The notes: generated from the letters alone by a model not told the origin. DNA of 64,000 nt from Carnegiea gigantea (GCA_029747015.1 JAKOGI010000184.1:728001-792000), one strand, 5' to 3'; shown: positions 48,216-59,003, counted from the first letter of the stretch. Numbers and translations are program-made.

Positions 48216-49428
48216 GAATTTAGAAAGTTAGAACTTAATGTGATTATGCCAGAGGCTAGACCTATGCTTTGCACACTGGAGGCCCAACCGACTCTCATAG
48301 AGGAAATGCGACTATCTCAAACCATGGACCCTCAACTAGAGTGGATAAGAGAAGAGATATTAGTGGGAAAAGGGCCTGGATTCGTGATCCATGAGGATGG
48401 AACCATACGATTCCATAATCGGGTGTGTGTTCTAGCTGTAGAGGCACTCAAGAAGAAGATCCTAGATGAGGGGCACAATACTCTGCATTCGGTACACCCT
48501 GGGGAAAATAAGCTGTATAAGGATCTAAAACAAAACGTTTTGGTGGAGTTATATGAAACAAGAAGTGGCTGATTATGTGGCAAAGTGTCTAACCTGCCAT
48601 CTAGTGAAAATAGAGCACCAAAGACCGGCGGGACTCTTACAGCCGTTGGATGCCCCTGAGTGGAAATGGGACTCTGTGTCTATGGATTTTGTCATGGGGT
48701 CACCATTGACCCAGAGGAAGCACAATGCGATTTGGGTTATAGTGGACAGGCTCACGAAGTCGGCACACTTTATAGCCATGAGGAACACGTAGACCCTAGA
48801 TCAGTTAGCTCGAGCCTACCTCGAGGAGATAGTACGACTACACGGAGTACCCAACTCCATAGTGTCGGATCGAGATACCCGATTCCAATCGGGATTTTGG
48901 CAGAAGCTGCAGGAAGCGTTCGGAATGTTGTTACGTTTTAGTACTGCCTTTCTCCTTGCAATTGACTGGCAGATCGAGCATACTATTCAAACCTTGGAAG
49001 ATATGCTGCGGGCTTCCGCCCTGGACTCTAAGAGCGCGTGGGATGAACAACTGGCACTAATTGAGTTTTCTTACAACAATAGCTACCACGCGAGTATTGG
49101 CATGGCCCCGTAAAGGCACTATATGGGAGAAAATATAGGACTCCGCTTTGTTGGCAAAAGATCGATGAGGCCTTGACCATCGGGTCAGAGTTAATCCAGG
49201 CCACTGCGGACAAAGTAAGAGTGATTCAGGAACGAATGAAAGCCGCCCAGAGCCGCCAGAAGAGTTATGCGGATCGGAGGCGTAGACCCCTTGAGTTCCA
49301 GGTAGGAGACCAGGTATTTCTTCGCGTTTCCCCAACCAAGGGAGTCGCGAGGTTTGGAAAGGCAGGGAAGCTTAACCCGAGGTACATCGGGCCGTATTTG
49401 GTCATACAGCGAATCGGGGAGGTGGCTT
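48216..49428 (+). pseudogene. element F integrase, N-terminal to GPY region, broken by G
   Basis: Zinc-binding HSVHPGENKLYKDLK (48490) shifts frame near 48535 and goes on as EVADYVAKCLTCHLVKIEHQ (48560). Core: WDSVSMDFVMG (first Asp), VDRLTKSAHFIAM, a stop at 48790, [16 protein letters not shown] (second Asp), WQIEHTIQTLEDMLR (Glu kept; GQTE is WQIE). Then a stop/frameshift at 49113, QEGDQVFLRVSP-like text at 49305 and NPRYIGPYLVIQRIGEVAL ending where G inserted. The remainder is at 55060. Confidence 0.85.
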
Positions 49429-50538
49429 TGATGTATGTGTGTGCGTGGAAAGTGATCCAAATCAAACTCAAACTCAAAACAAACCAAAGTGAAAAGAGAA
49501 ATGAAAGATGGATGAGATGGAAGAAGATCTTCACCACACAAGAAAAGGATAGAACAAGATCCTTGTAATTGAGATAATCCTTCACGGAGCCACTCAATGA
49601 CTTGATCTTGGGCTAATTCTCTTGTCTTAACCGAGGAATCACTCCAATGGAGAAGATAGAGAACCTAGAACACCACTTGAATTTGCCACAATTCAAGATA
49701 TAGAACTAGGAATTTTAGATGCACTTTTGAGAAACACACTCAAAGTACTTGTATTGCTTTTGAAATCTCATACAATCTGAATGACAAGCATCACACGCCC
49801 CTCCTCTTTTATAAGCTCAGCAAAAGACAACCAAAAGACTCAACAACTCCTAACAATTAAAACTAGCCAATGAAAAGACTAAGTAAAATGAAAAGACTCA
49901 TCATAAAAGGGGTGGGGGAGGTTACAAGGAATATTCTAGGATTTCTATCAGCTGATTATCTCCATCTAGAAGCCTCCAAAACGTGCACAATATCAGCCAC
50001 ACAAACACATGTAACCGAAGACTCTTCACTTTCCCAGAATTAATCCTTGCAGCTGCCTCAATTTCAATAGAGTATATCTTCCAGAATACTCGGCCAAAAC
50101 ACGCGTTCTTGGGCTTGCTAGAAAGCCCTAGAAGTCTATTTTCCAGAATGGGCTCATTTGCTCAATTTGGATAAGCGTTTAAAAGTTATGGCCCAAACAA
50201 TGCACCTATCTCAGACTGGACTGGATCAGAATAATGTACCTTTGAGTGATATTTTGCCCAATCAAATGACGTCCAAATTAAACAAACTTGGGCTTATTTT
50301 AAAGCTGAAATCTTAAGCTTCCAAAGCATATGGGCCCTCAAGTTGTGGGTCTACTTGAGCTTGTCCAAAAGTTGCCACAGAAATTACCTTCCGCAGGGAC
50401 GAATCGGGCACTAATTCTTTCGGAAGGAATAAAACTTTTCTACAGAGTTTTGCCACGTCTTTGACTTCTTGAAGCTTGATTGGGTCTTCCTTGGGCTGGG
50501 CTTGATGGTCTTTGGGCCGTTCATGATGGTCTCCATCA
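49429..50538 (-). repeat. element G 3' LTR
   Basis: 1,110 bp, plus-strand ends TGATGTATGTGTG and GGTCTCCATCA. Integrase frame continues from internal sequence into it (to 50411). TGACGTCC at 50267-50274. Confidence 0.95.
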
Positions 50539-50546
50539 TTCCCCCC
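50539..50546 (-). other. polypurine tract of element G
   Basis: GGGGGGAA in element sense directly before the 3' LTR. Confidence 0.7.
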
Positions 50547-51790
50547 GGTGAGTGAAAGTTTGCCCTCAAACTAGGAAGGGGCTCATCAGTAAAATAGGGG
50601 CTAAGGTCGGAGACATTGAATGTAGCTGAAACTCCATAATCTCCAGGAAGATCAACCTTGTAAGCATTAGGCCCAACCTTCTCAAGGATCTCAAAGGGCC
50701 CATCGGATCGAGGCATCAACTTAGATTTTCTTTTAGAAGGAAAACGTTCCTTTCGCAGGTGAATCCAAACCAAGTCTCCAGGCTGAAAATGTACCTCTTT
50801 CCGGTGCTTGTTGGCGCTTTGCATGGCTCTCTCATTAGCCTTGGCTATGTTGTCACGAACGCGAGCATGAAGTTCTTGAATTTCCTTGGCTCGTTTCTCG
50901 GCTCCCAACTAAGTTTTGTAGGAGTGGGAATAGGAATAAGATCCAACGGACTCCTGGGATTATAGCCATAGACAACTTGAAAAGGAGAGAGTTGGGTGGA
51001 CTTGCTAGGCACTCGATTGAACGCAAACTCGGCATGGGGCAATAACTCATCCCAATTCTTCAAATGCTTCTTCACAAGGCCTCGTAGTAAAGTACCCAAA
51101 GTCCTATTAGTGACTTCAGTTTGTCCATCGGTTTGGGGATGACATGTTGTGCTAAACTTGAGTTGAGTACCCAATTTACGCCACAAAGTGAGCCAAAAGT
51201 GACTAAGGAACTTAGGATCACGATCGGATACTACTCTTAGGAATGCCATGTAATCTCACAATTTCCTTGAAGTACAAGTTTGCCACTTGAGTAGCATCAT
51301 TAGTAGTGTGGCAAGGGATGAAATGCGCCATCTTGGAAAATCGATCCACAACTACTATAATTGTTGTTCCTTTGGGTTCTAGGCAAACCCGTAATGAAGT
51401 CCAAACTAATATCTTCCCAAGGGGAGGAATAGGAAGAGGGGAGTACAAGCCTTGGGGCAACGCATGGCTCTTAGCCATTTGCTAGATACATCATTCTAGT
51501 GTGGCAAGGGTGTGAAATCGCAACTTGCTCCGAAGGCCGGCTAATCCCCTTTGTAGGCATAAGTGGGCTCTCTAAATCCGCATTGAGGAATGCAAATTGG
51601 CGTGTGCCTTTAAATAGGACCGTGAAATCTTCTAAGTGAAACAACCCATGGGGGTGCTTAGAACACTTCTCAAAAATATCCTTGAAATCATCATCTTTGG
51701 AGTACAAGTCTTTCACAATCTGTGTACTCAAAGTCCGAGAGAGTGCATCATCATGGATGGTGAAATGGAAGGACTGAAGATACTCTACCC
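50547..51790 (-). pseudogene. element G integrase lacking its zinc finger, with RNase H end
   Basis: From the right: RHAKWVEYLQSFHFTIHDD and ALSRTLSTQ (RNase H end), YSKDDDFKDIFEKCSKHPHG, then foreign-looking text (NADLESPLMPTKGISRPSEQ) in place of the HHCC finger. It resumes at MAKSHALPQGLYSPLPIP (51478), [31 protein letters not shown] (51230) and [16 protein letters not shown] (51110; catalytic Glu present). The tail 50411-50908 is one frame through RKERFPSKRKSKLMPRSDGP and GDYGVSATFNVSDLSPYF, across the polypurine tract into the LTR. The first Asp region (GKILVWTSL) is shifted. Confidence 0.85.
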
Positions 51791-52720
51791 ATTTAGCATG
51801 TCTAAATAGCCATGATCAGTCTACCGCCAACTCCAAAATATGCACTCCTTGTCATAGCATCCTTCTCATAGGGCACAGATAGTCACACCATATCTCATCC
51901 TTATAATCTCTTTCTTGCTCAATTGAAAAAGAAACAAGACAAAATGATGCTAGGTGAGTGATTTGGAGTAGGCCAAAGCCCTTGCCTTGGTTCACACCAT
52001 TGAAAGAAATAACATTTCTCCATATTGCCATAGAGTTGCTCTTGAGAAAGGATCTCCAAAACTTGGGGCATGAGGTAGAGACTTGCAGCTTGAGCTTATC
52101 AACCATAGTCTTGGATTCAGATAACATTCGGCACAACTTCCAATCTTGGAATAGGATACCGGTACTTGATAGTGATTTTGTTAATAGCCCGGCTATCCAT
52201 AATGGAGGGAGCATACTCTTGTTTTCCACGGTACACCCGGTTGTGTGGATGGATCTATAGCTTCTCTTTGTAGAAGAATCTCCAAATTCATGGTCTCGGA
52301 TTTGAGGAGAGTGGTGAGAAAGACATCCAAGTGAGTTGTCTTTGCTAAGGGAATTTTGAGAGGAGTAAGGGTAATCCTTTTTGGAAAGAATAAGTGTTCA
52401 TCCGGCCATCATGGATGACACTTCTATCAAATAGCCACAGTCTACCCAACAAAATATGGCATGACAATGTCACACCATATCTCATCCTTATAATTTTTCC
52501 CAATTGAAAAAGAAACAAGACATCTCCCTTGCATCGAGGGCCTTGAGCTTCAACTTCTTCCACAGCTTCCTTCTTCAAAATCCACTCAATGCCCGGCGGA
52601 TGACTAGCTCTCCTTCATCGGGGCCTTCTTCAACTTCTTCCAAGCTTCCTTCTTCAAAATGCTCCTTCTTCTTCTTCATATGCATGTTCTTCACATGCTT
52701 CTTGATATTCTGCTAAGGAA
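51791..52720 (-). pseudogene. element G scrambled protease/RT region
   Basis: Reading on the minus strand, pieces of protease and RT alternate: protease end (GRLWLFDRSVIHDGRMNTYSF, 52390-52460), RT start (an [16 protein letters not shown] frame near 52180), protease middle (SKTMVDKLKLQVS, about 52090-52130), RT middle (QVLEILSQEQLYGNMEKC in another frame, about 52010-52065), protease middle again (NGVNQGKG to DEIWCD, about 51880-51995), then the end of RNase H. The segment CACACCATATCTCATCC with an AATTGAAAAAGAAACAAGAC stretch occurs twice (about 52470-52520 and 51883-51940). No DGGS site and no YFDD box are present. Confidence 0.8.
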
Positions 52721-53950
52721 ACAATCCTTTTGTTTGGACACTCTGAGGCATAGTGTCCCATTCCTTGGCAACGAAAACATCGAACCTTGTCCTTGGATTT
52801 GGGCTCTTGTGTGGAGGGCTTAGGAGGGGTTGGAGTGGTGTTTTTGGCTTGTGGAGGGTTTTGAGGTCTAGGAGGGTAGTAGGGAGGTCTTTATGTGGAG
52901 TGGGGACGAGAAAGAGGTTTAGACAAGATGCTCTTTCCCTTAGATTTCTTTTGTTGCTCTACCTTATAGGCTAGAGAACTCAAGTCATCTAGGGATGAAT
53001 AGGGTTGCAACTCAATTACATGAGCAATGGACTCATCAAGACCGGTCAAGTATCTTACCAAGGTTTGTGAGTCGTCTTCTTTCAAATCACATTTGAGTAG
53101 GAGTTGTTCAAACTCCCGAGTGTATTCTTCCACACTCTTGGATCCTTGCTTGAGTCGATGGAGCTTGAGATAATTGTCTTGCACATAGTGAGAGGGAAGA
53201 AACTTGGCCTTAAGCTTTTCTTTCATTTTGGCCCAAGTTCTGATTTTTCCCTTTCCATTCCTTGCTCTTTTAGCTCCAAGATTAGCCCACCAAATTGAAG
53301 CATATTTTCTGAGTTTAAGGGCTACAAGTTTTACCTTCTTGTCCTCTGGGATGTCCTCGTACTCAAAGATTCGCCCAATGGTATGCAACCAATCGAGGCA
53401 CAAATCCGGGTCAAGTTGACCTTCAAATTCGAGGATGTCAATTCGGACACCACCAATATTGCCTCCTTGCTTTCGTCTCCATGGGGCTTCCTCATCACTT
53501 GAATTGGCACGGGAGTGAAGGACTTCCTCTTCAGATTCGACCACCGGTTCATGAGGGTGAGAGGGTGTGGGGCTATGAACCCACCTTCTTTTCTCCTCTA
53601 AGAGTTGGCCAAGTTGTGTCCGGAGATATGTAACCTGGGCTTCCAACTCCTCTACTCTTGCTTGATCGCTTCTTGTAGACTTAGTAGACTTGTTGAAGTG
53701 CTTTGGGGGAAGAAAATGCTGGTGGAGAAGGTGGCACGGGCGTGCAGTGAGGCACGAGGTGGCCGTGCTTTGCTTCGACTTGTGAAATGCAGATTTTGAA
53801 GGAGGCACGGTCGTGCTCCTTGGCACAGGCGACCGTGCGTAGGTTCGGGTTTGTGGGTGAAGCTGTTGCAGGGGTGTTTTTATATTTTGACTTTTGGGAT
53901 GTATTTGGGTGTGATGTGGGTCTCTTAAAAACCTTGGCTCTGATACCAAT
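52721..53950 (-). pseudogene. element G gag
   Basis: Long open frame: 388 codons from 54057 (inside the 5' LTR) to 52891, crossing the primer site. Gag-like part starts about 53680 (ARVEELEAQVTYLRTQLGQL, coiled-coil-like), acidic Ser-rich segment, capsid (WLHTIGRIFEYEDIPEDKK, LRKYASIWWANLGAKRARNG, FLPSHYVQDNYLKLHRLKQG, YTREFEQLLLKCDLKEDD, LVRYLTGLDESIAHVIELQ). A frameshift at about 52890 moves the zinc knuckle CFRCQGMGHYASEC (about 52735-52780) to another frame. The family's usual ATG (MSSS) is changed to ATT here, so either the LTR-internal Met or none is used. Confidence 0.85.
53937..53948 (-). other. primer binding site of element G
   Basis: Element-sense TGGTATCAGAGC, two bases from the 5' LTR; identical to B and C. 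Confidence 0.9.
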
Positions 53951-55059
53951 TGATGTATGTGTGCGCGGAAAGTGATCCAAATCAAACTCAAACTCAAAAC
54001 AAACCAAAGTGAAAAGAGAAATGAAAGATGGATGAGATGGAAGAAGATCTTCACCACACAAGAAAAGGATAGAACAAGATCTTGTAATTGAGATAATCCT
54101 TCACGGAGCCACTTAATGACTTGATCTTGGGCTAATTCTCTTGTCTTAACCGAGGAATCACTCCAATGGAGAAGATAGAGAACCTAGAACACCACTTGAA
54201 TTTGCCACAATTCAAGATATAGAACTAGGAATTTTAGATGCACTTTTGAGAAACACACTCAAAGTACTTGTATTGCTTTTGGAAATCTCATACAATCTGA
54301 ATGACAAGCATCACACGCCCCTCCTCTTTTATAAGCTCAGCAAAAGACAACCAAAAGACTCAACAACTCCTAACAATTAAAACTAGCCAATGAAAAGACT
54401 AAGTAAAATGAAAAGACTCATCATAAAAGGGGTGGGGGAGGTTACAAGGAATATTCTAGGATTTCTATCAGCTGATTATCTCCATCTAGAAGCCTCCAAA
54501 ACGTGCACAATATCAGCCACACAAACACATGTAACCGAAGACTCTTCACTTTCCCAGAATTAATCCTTACAACTGCCTCAACTTCAACAGAGTATATCTT
54601 CCAGAATACTCGGCCAAAACACGCGTTCTTGGGCTTGCTAGAAAGCCCTAGAAGTCTATTTTCCAGAATGGGCTCATTTGCTCAATTTGGATAAGCGGTT
54701 TAAAAGTTATGGCCCAAACAATGCACCTATCTCAGACTAGACTCGATCAGAATAATGTACCTTTGAGTGATATTTTTCCCAATCAAATGACGTCCAAATT
54801 AAACAAACTTGGGCTTATTTTAAAGCTGAAATCTTAAGCTTCCAAAGCATATGGGCCCTCAAGTTGTGGGTCTACTTGAGCTTGTCCAAAAGTTGCCACA
54901 GAAATTACCTTCCGCAAGGACGAATCGGGCACTAATTCTTCCGGAAGGAATAAAAGTTTTCTACAGAGTTTTGCCACGTCTTTGACTTCTTGAAGCTTGA
55001 TTGGGTCTTCCTTGGGCTAGGCTTGATGGTCTTTGGGCCGTTCATGATGGTCTTCATCA
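53951..55059 (-). repeat. element G 5' LTR
   Basis: 1,109 bp, near-identical to 49429-50538. Likely TATA box TATAAAA (minus strand) at 54327-54333; TGACGTCC at 54788-54795. Confidence 0.95.
54327..54333 (-). promoter_or_regulatory. TATA box in 5' LTR of G
   Basis: TATAAAA in element sense, also present in the other LTR near 49809. It lies about 270 bp upstream of the Met at 54057 that opens the gag frame. Confidence 0.6.
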
Positions 55060-55375
55060 GGCTTACCGACTAGAACTGCCGGCTGAGCTTCAGAGAATAC
55101 ATAACGTGTTCCATGTGTCGCAATTACGGAAGTACATTTCAGATCCCTCGCACGTCATCGAACCCGATCCTATACAGCTCCAAGAAAGCTTATCATATGA
55201 AGAACAACCCATACAGATCCTAGATCGGCGGGGAAAAGCAACTCCGGAAAAAGACGATGCCCTTAGTAAAGGTCCTTTGGGCCAACCATGGGTCGTCCGA
55301 AGCCACTTGGGAGCTGAAGCAGGAGATGCGAGGCAAATATCCCCATCTTTTTCCATAATCAGGTATGTATCAGTT
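55060..55375 (+). pseudogene. element F integrase end and chromodomain
   Basis: Resumes F after G: AYRLELPAELQRIHNVFHVS and QLRKYISDPSHVIEPDPIQL (end of the GPY/F module), then EEQPIQILDRRGK. After a frame change near 55230 the typical Tekay chromodomain end follows: VKVLWANHGSSEATWEL and QEMRGKYPHLF. Chromodomains of chromoviruses target integration to modified histones. The frameshift would abolish the domain. Confidence 0.85.
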
Positions 55376-55493
55376 TTGAGGACGAAACCTCCTAAGTGGG
55401 GTAGCATGTAAGACCTCAGGAATTAAGGGTGTATTAGTGGTGTGTCGTGGCATAATGAAGTTTTGAGGACGAAACTTTTCTTAAGTGAGGTAG
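55376..55493 (+). other. duplicated 3' end / polypurine region of F
   Basis: The stretch TTTTGAGGACGAAAC, then a TAAGTGGGGTAGCATGTAA-like segment, occurs first at 55374-55412 and again at 55460-55498. The second copy abuts the LTR start TGTAAAACCC; the first is followed by TGTAAGACCTCAGG, which resembles an LTR start. Confidence 0.7.
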
Positions 55494-56093
55494 TATGTAA
55501 AACCCTGGAAATTCGATTTGGAAATTCTTGCCTAGTTGGACTGACCTAGGCCCAAGTCAACTCAAGTCAGTGCCAATTAATCCTCGTGAAATTCTTCTAA
55601 TAAAATTTCTTGATACATTTTTTTGGGAAGTATTAAAATTCCAAAAAAAAAAAAGATTTCCTTTCCGATTTTTTTTGTAAAACTCCTAATGTCGTTGTTA
55701 TTATTTTATTATTCTATTATGAATATTATTATCACTCTACTATTAATATTATCGTTTTATTATCATTTTATCTGTTTCGACGTATGCAAATTCTACTATT
55801 TCATTAATATTATTAATATTATTATCATATTATCGGTTCCAAGATAAAATGATAATATTAATATTATTATCATCTTATTATCATTTTATCATTTTATCAT
55901 CATCCTACTATTTTATTATCCACAAAAAAAAAATTTCAAACCCTAAACCCCTTGATGATCTGCTGCCCCCTCCTCTTTTATTAAAAAAAAGAAAAATTTT
56001 GAAAGTGTGTTTTTCCCCCCCTTTCTTTTCTTTTCTTTTTAACCTAAAACCCTAACCACCCATTCCCCCACTTCCCCTTCACACACACACACA

Positions 56094-56137
<44 letters not shown>

Positions 56138-58489
56138 CTTTACACCGTCGCCGACCACCGTCCGGCCACCCTAGTGTCGCCAGTCCACTGGCCGTCCCTC
56201 TTGTTTTTGCACTCTTGGCATTGAATTTGAACGAATGAGTTTCCCTCGATCTAGATCCGGTTTCGATCAAAGGTACTAGTAATAGCGTTTTTTTAACATT
56301 ATTTTGGTATTTAATGGTAAAGGTGGGTTCTTTTGGCATGATTGGGTCTGGGCGAGGGTTTAGGCGTGTCTAACGGGAATGGGTGTATTTTTTTTGGGCA
56401 GCCCGAAACGAGCGAAAACCGTGCAAAAAGAAGTCGAACAATCTGGATAGAATTCATACTGTTTTTGATGCAACTTTGAAAATCGGGATAATTATTCTAG
56501 GTGTCCAAAAATTATGAAATTTTCACAATGGTTGGATCAAGATGTGAAGATTATGTGGGTTTTTGAATTGAATGAATTGGAGTTATATTGAGAGAGTTAT
56601 GGCCAAAATCCCGAGCCCTATCAAATTTGGAAACTGCAGGCATATGGTGCGGTTTTTGAAATTTTAGACCTGGTTACTGTGAATTTGTGGAAGTTCTAAA
56701 CATGAACATTTTAGTAAACAAAATTATCTTTCAGGATTGGGTAAGAACATAATTTTTGAAAGTCGGAAGAAAACGTTATGAGGATGGAAAATTAGGAGTA
56801 AAAATCTGGGTAAAATCTAGGGAAGCAGAATCTGGACTGTTTTGCCTTCAAGTTAGAAAAATTCCCTAGGCTGGTACTGGTGGCCAAAAATTGTGAAATT
56901 TACTGAGTAGGAGCATCTGGATGTGTCAAATAATGTCGTTTTGGAATTGGGTCATTTGGAGTAGCGTAGCCCGAGTTTTGATAAAATTTGCCGGGACTGT
57001 CCCGGTGAAGACAGTCTTTGGCATTGCCAGAAGAAACATAATTTGACTGGGTTTGGGGTAGAATCGAGCCAAGCTCTAAACATAGAAAAGACAGAGGACA
57101 TTGTAAGGCTTCCAGACTGACCTAGAACACTAGAATCGGATATCAAAAACTAGATTTATAATTTTTGGAAGTTGGACCCATAACTGGCCAGCCGAACCTT
57201 TACCCCGGGCAGGGTTGGATGAATAATGATCTAGAAAACCTCTTTTTAAATTTGGGGGAGGCCCAGGGGTGCCCCACACTGAATGTGGACTGACTAAGGG
57301 CTATTTGTGGGTCTAGGTGCGGAGCAGTGAACCCTCATTAAAGTAACCGAGCCTGGAAATTGTACGGTACCCAGGTAACAGTCATGCCCTAACCTTTCCC
57401 CTGTATTACTGAAATCATGAAAGTTTTGGGAGTTCTTGTATTGATTCCTTGGCATTCCTTTCCAATGGAATGTTCGCTGATGTGAAATTTATAAAGGGTT
57501 CATTGGTGGGAATTGAATGCTGTGTTTGTTCTGGAAGTTGGAAATCTCCATATTGTAAAAGTTGAAACTTACTGTTGTAAAAGTTGAAATTTTCTGTGAT
57601 TATGTTTGAAGTTCTGTTTCTGCATTCTGATTTCTGTTGGGAAAAGCATTTAAATCTGAATGAAACTGAATGTGTCAATTTGGTATCCATTAACTGAAAG
57701 AAACTAAATAGGGTGAGTTAAATCGATTGGAACTGATTGAAGGCCATAGCCTTCCCCGGGTAATAGGTGCATGCATGTGAGCGGCCACCTACTCAGCCGA
57801 GATGTGGGCCAGGTTATCGGTAACCACCCATGATGGTGGTAGGCCAGGAAAGTTAAGCAGTAACCGCCTGAGGAGTGGTAAGCTAGGAAAGAGTTGAACG
57901 GCTGTGCTATGTTAGAGCGCAGGCCATGAGACCCACTGGGGTCGCTCACCCAAGACTTATCTGAAACTGAACCCTTTGAATGGGACTATGGAAGTGTGAT
58001 TCTGAAATTAATTTTTTTTAAGAAGATGGTGATAATGGATTTTGTACCTTGGAAACGTGTTGTTGTTTCCCCCTCTCCCTAAAATATTTTCAAAATGCAT
58101 TTGTATGTGTCTTTGACTATTAGGGGTGAATGTTACTGAGTTTATCTCACTATTATAAAATGTTTTGTTTTCAGGTGCTCTAGCTGTTCTTGGGACTGGG
58201 GACAGGAGAGTAAAGCGAGGCTCGAATGCTGGTTGTGCTTAAAAAGGATTTTAGAAGTTATAATAGAATCTAGTTAGTTTAATTATGATGTTCAAGTTCT
58301 GTGTTAAATTCTTGGATCCATGTATGGTAGGCTTTGATTCATAAAGACTTTATTTTTAAATGTCAGTTATGATATCCTGCCTGGTATTTTCAAGAGGGGA
58401 ATACGGCGGTAACACTCTGTTAGGAGTTCCTACTGCCATTCAGGTTAAATCAGTAATAAATAAAGAATTAGAAATCTGGGGGTGTTACA
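55494..58489 (+). repeat. element F 3' LTR
   Basis: 2,996 bp, TGTAAAACCCTGG to GTGTTACA, then target duplication GTTTT. Differs from the 5' LTR at scattered single bases and in the microsatellite, an intermediate age between G and E by eye. Confidence 0.95.
56080..56135 (+). repeat. (AC)n(TC)n microsatellite in F 3' LTR
   Basis: About 8 AC units then about 20 TC units, counterpart of 41202-41246. Confidence 0.9.
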
Positions 58490-58494
58490 GTTTT

Positions 58495-59003
58495 GCTTTT
58501 ACCTCTTGTAGAATTTGCCTATAACAAAGCTCCCAGCAAAGCTACTGGTCTATCACCATTCAAGGTTGTCTACGGGATTGATCGTATTAGTCCACTTGAT
58601 CTCACTCCACGGCCTTTACACTAGAAGCCAAGTGCGGATGCAGTGGAAAGGGTAGAAGAAATCCAGAAATCCATGAGTTAGTGAGTAGCAGAATAGAGAA
58701 AATAAATGCATCTTATCAAGCTCACGCCAACAAGCACAGGAAAAAGAAGGTTTTTCATCCTGGAGACCTCGTATAGATACACTTATAGAAGGAGAGATTT
58801 CTATCCAAAAGGAAGAACAAATTGATGCTACGAGCTAAAGGTCCATATGAGGTACTTGAAAAGATTAATGATAATGCTTATAAGGTTGATTTACTAGGAG
58901 ACTATGGAGTTTCAGCCACATTCAATGTGGCTTATTTGAGCCCTTATCATGCCGATGATTACCTTGCCGATTTAAGGATAAAATCTTTTCAACAAGGAGA
59001 GGA
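58495..59003 (+). pseudogene. element D integrase C-terminal part
   Basis: Starts with LLPLVEFAYNKAPSKATGLS (in shifting frames), with no zinc finger or DDE core before it. 58822-59003: LRAKGPYEVLEKINDNAYKV, GDYGVSATFNVAYLSPYH, then across the purine tract AAGGAGAGGA (58994-59003) into the LTR up to 59103. In this tail SPVRSNATSKVQKMTH is encoded by the LTR. Confidence 0.85.

Larger units (their letters stand above)
49429..55059 (-). mobile_element. element G: young, non-autonomous CRM-type LTR retrotransposon nested in F
   Basis: 5,631 bp, minus orientation, perfect target duplication GGCTT (49424-49428, 55060-55064). LTRs 1,110 and 1,109 bp, differing by about 14 substitutions and 4 short indels by eye, the closest pair in the window. 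The internal part is only 3,412 bp against about 4,640 in B: the protease active site, most of RT, most of RNase H and the integrase zinc finger are missing or shuffled, while gag, integrase core and all cis-signals remain. Confidence 0.95.
40613..58489 (+). mobile_element. element F: Tekay/Del-type chromovirus nested in D, carrying element G
   Basis: Perfect target duplication GTTTT (40608-40612, 58490-58494); LTRs TGTAAAACCCTGG...GTGTTACA of 2,988 and 2,996 bp; primer site TGGTATCAAAGC. Without G it is about 12.2 kb. The long LTRs, Tekay gag (GTPDPKTFEDWIRGMEKLF), DSGATHSF protease and C-terminal chromodomain identify the clade. Its 509-codon RT region is uninterrupted but gag, integrase and the leader frame have stops. 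Confidence 0.95.
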
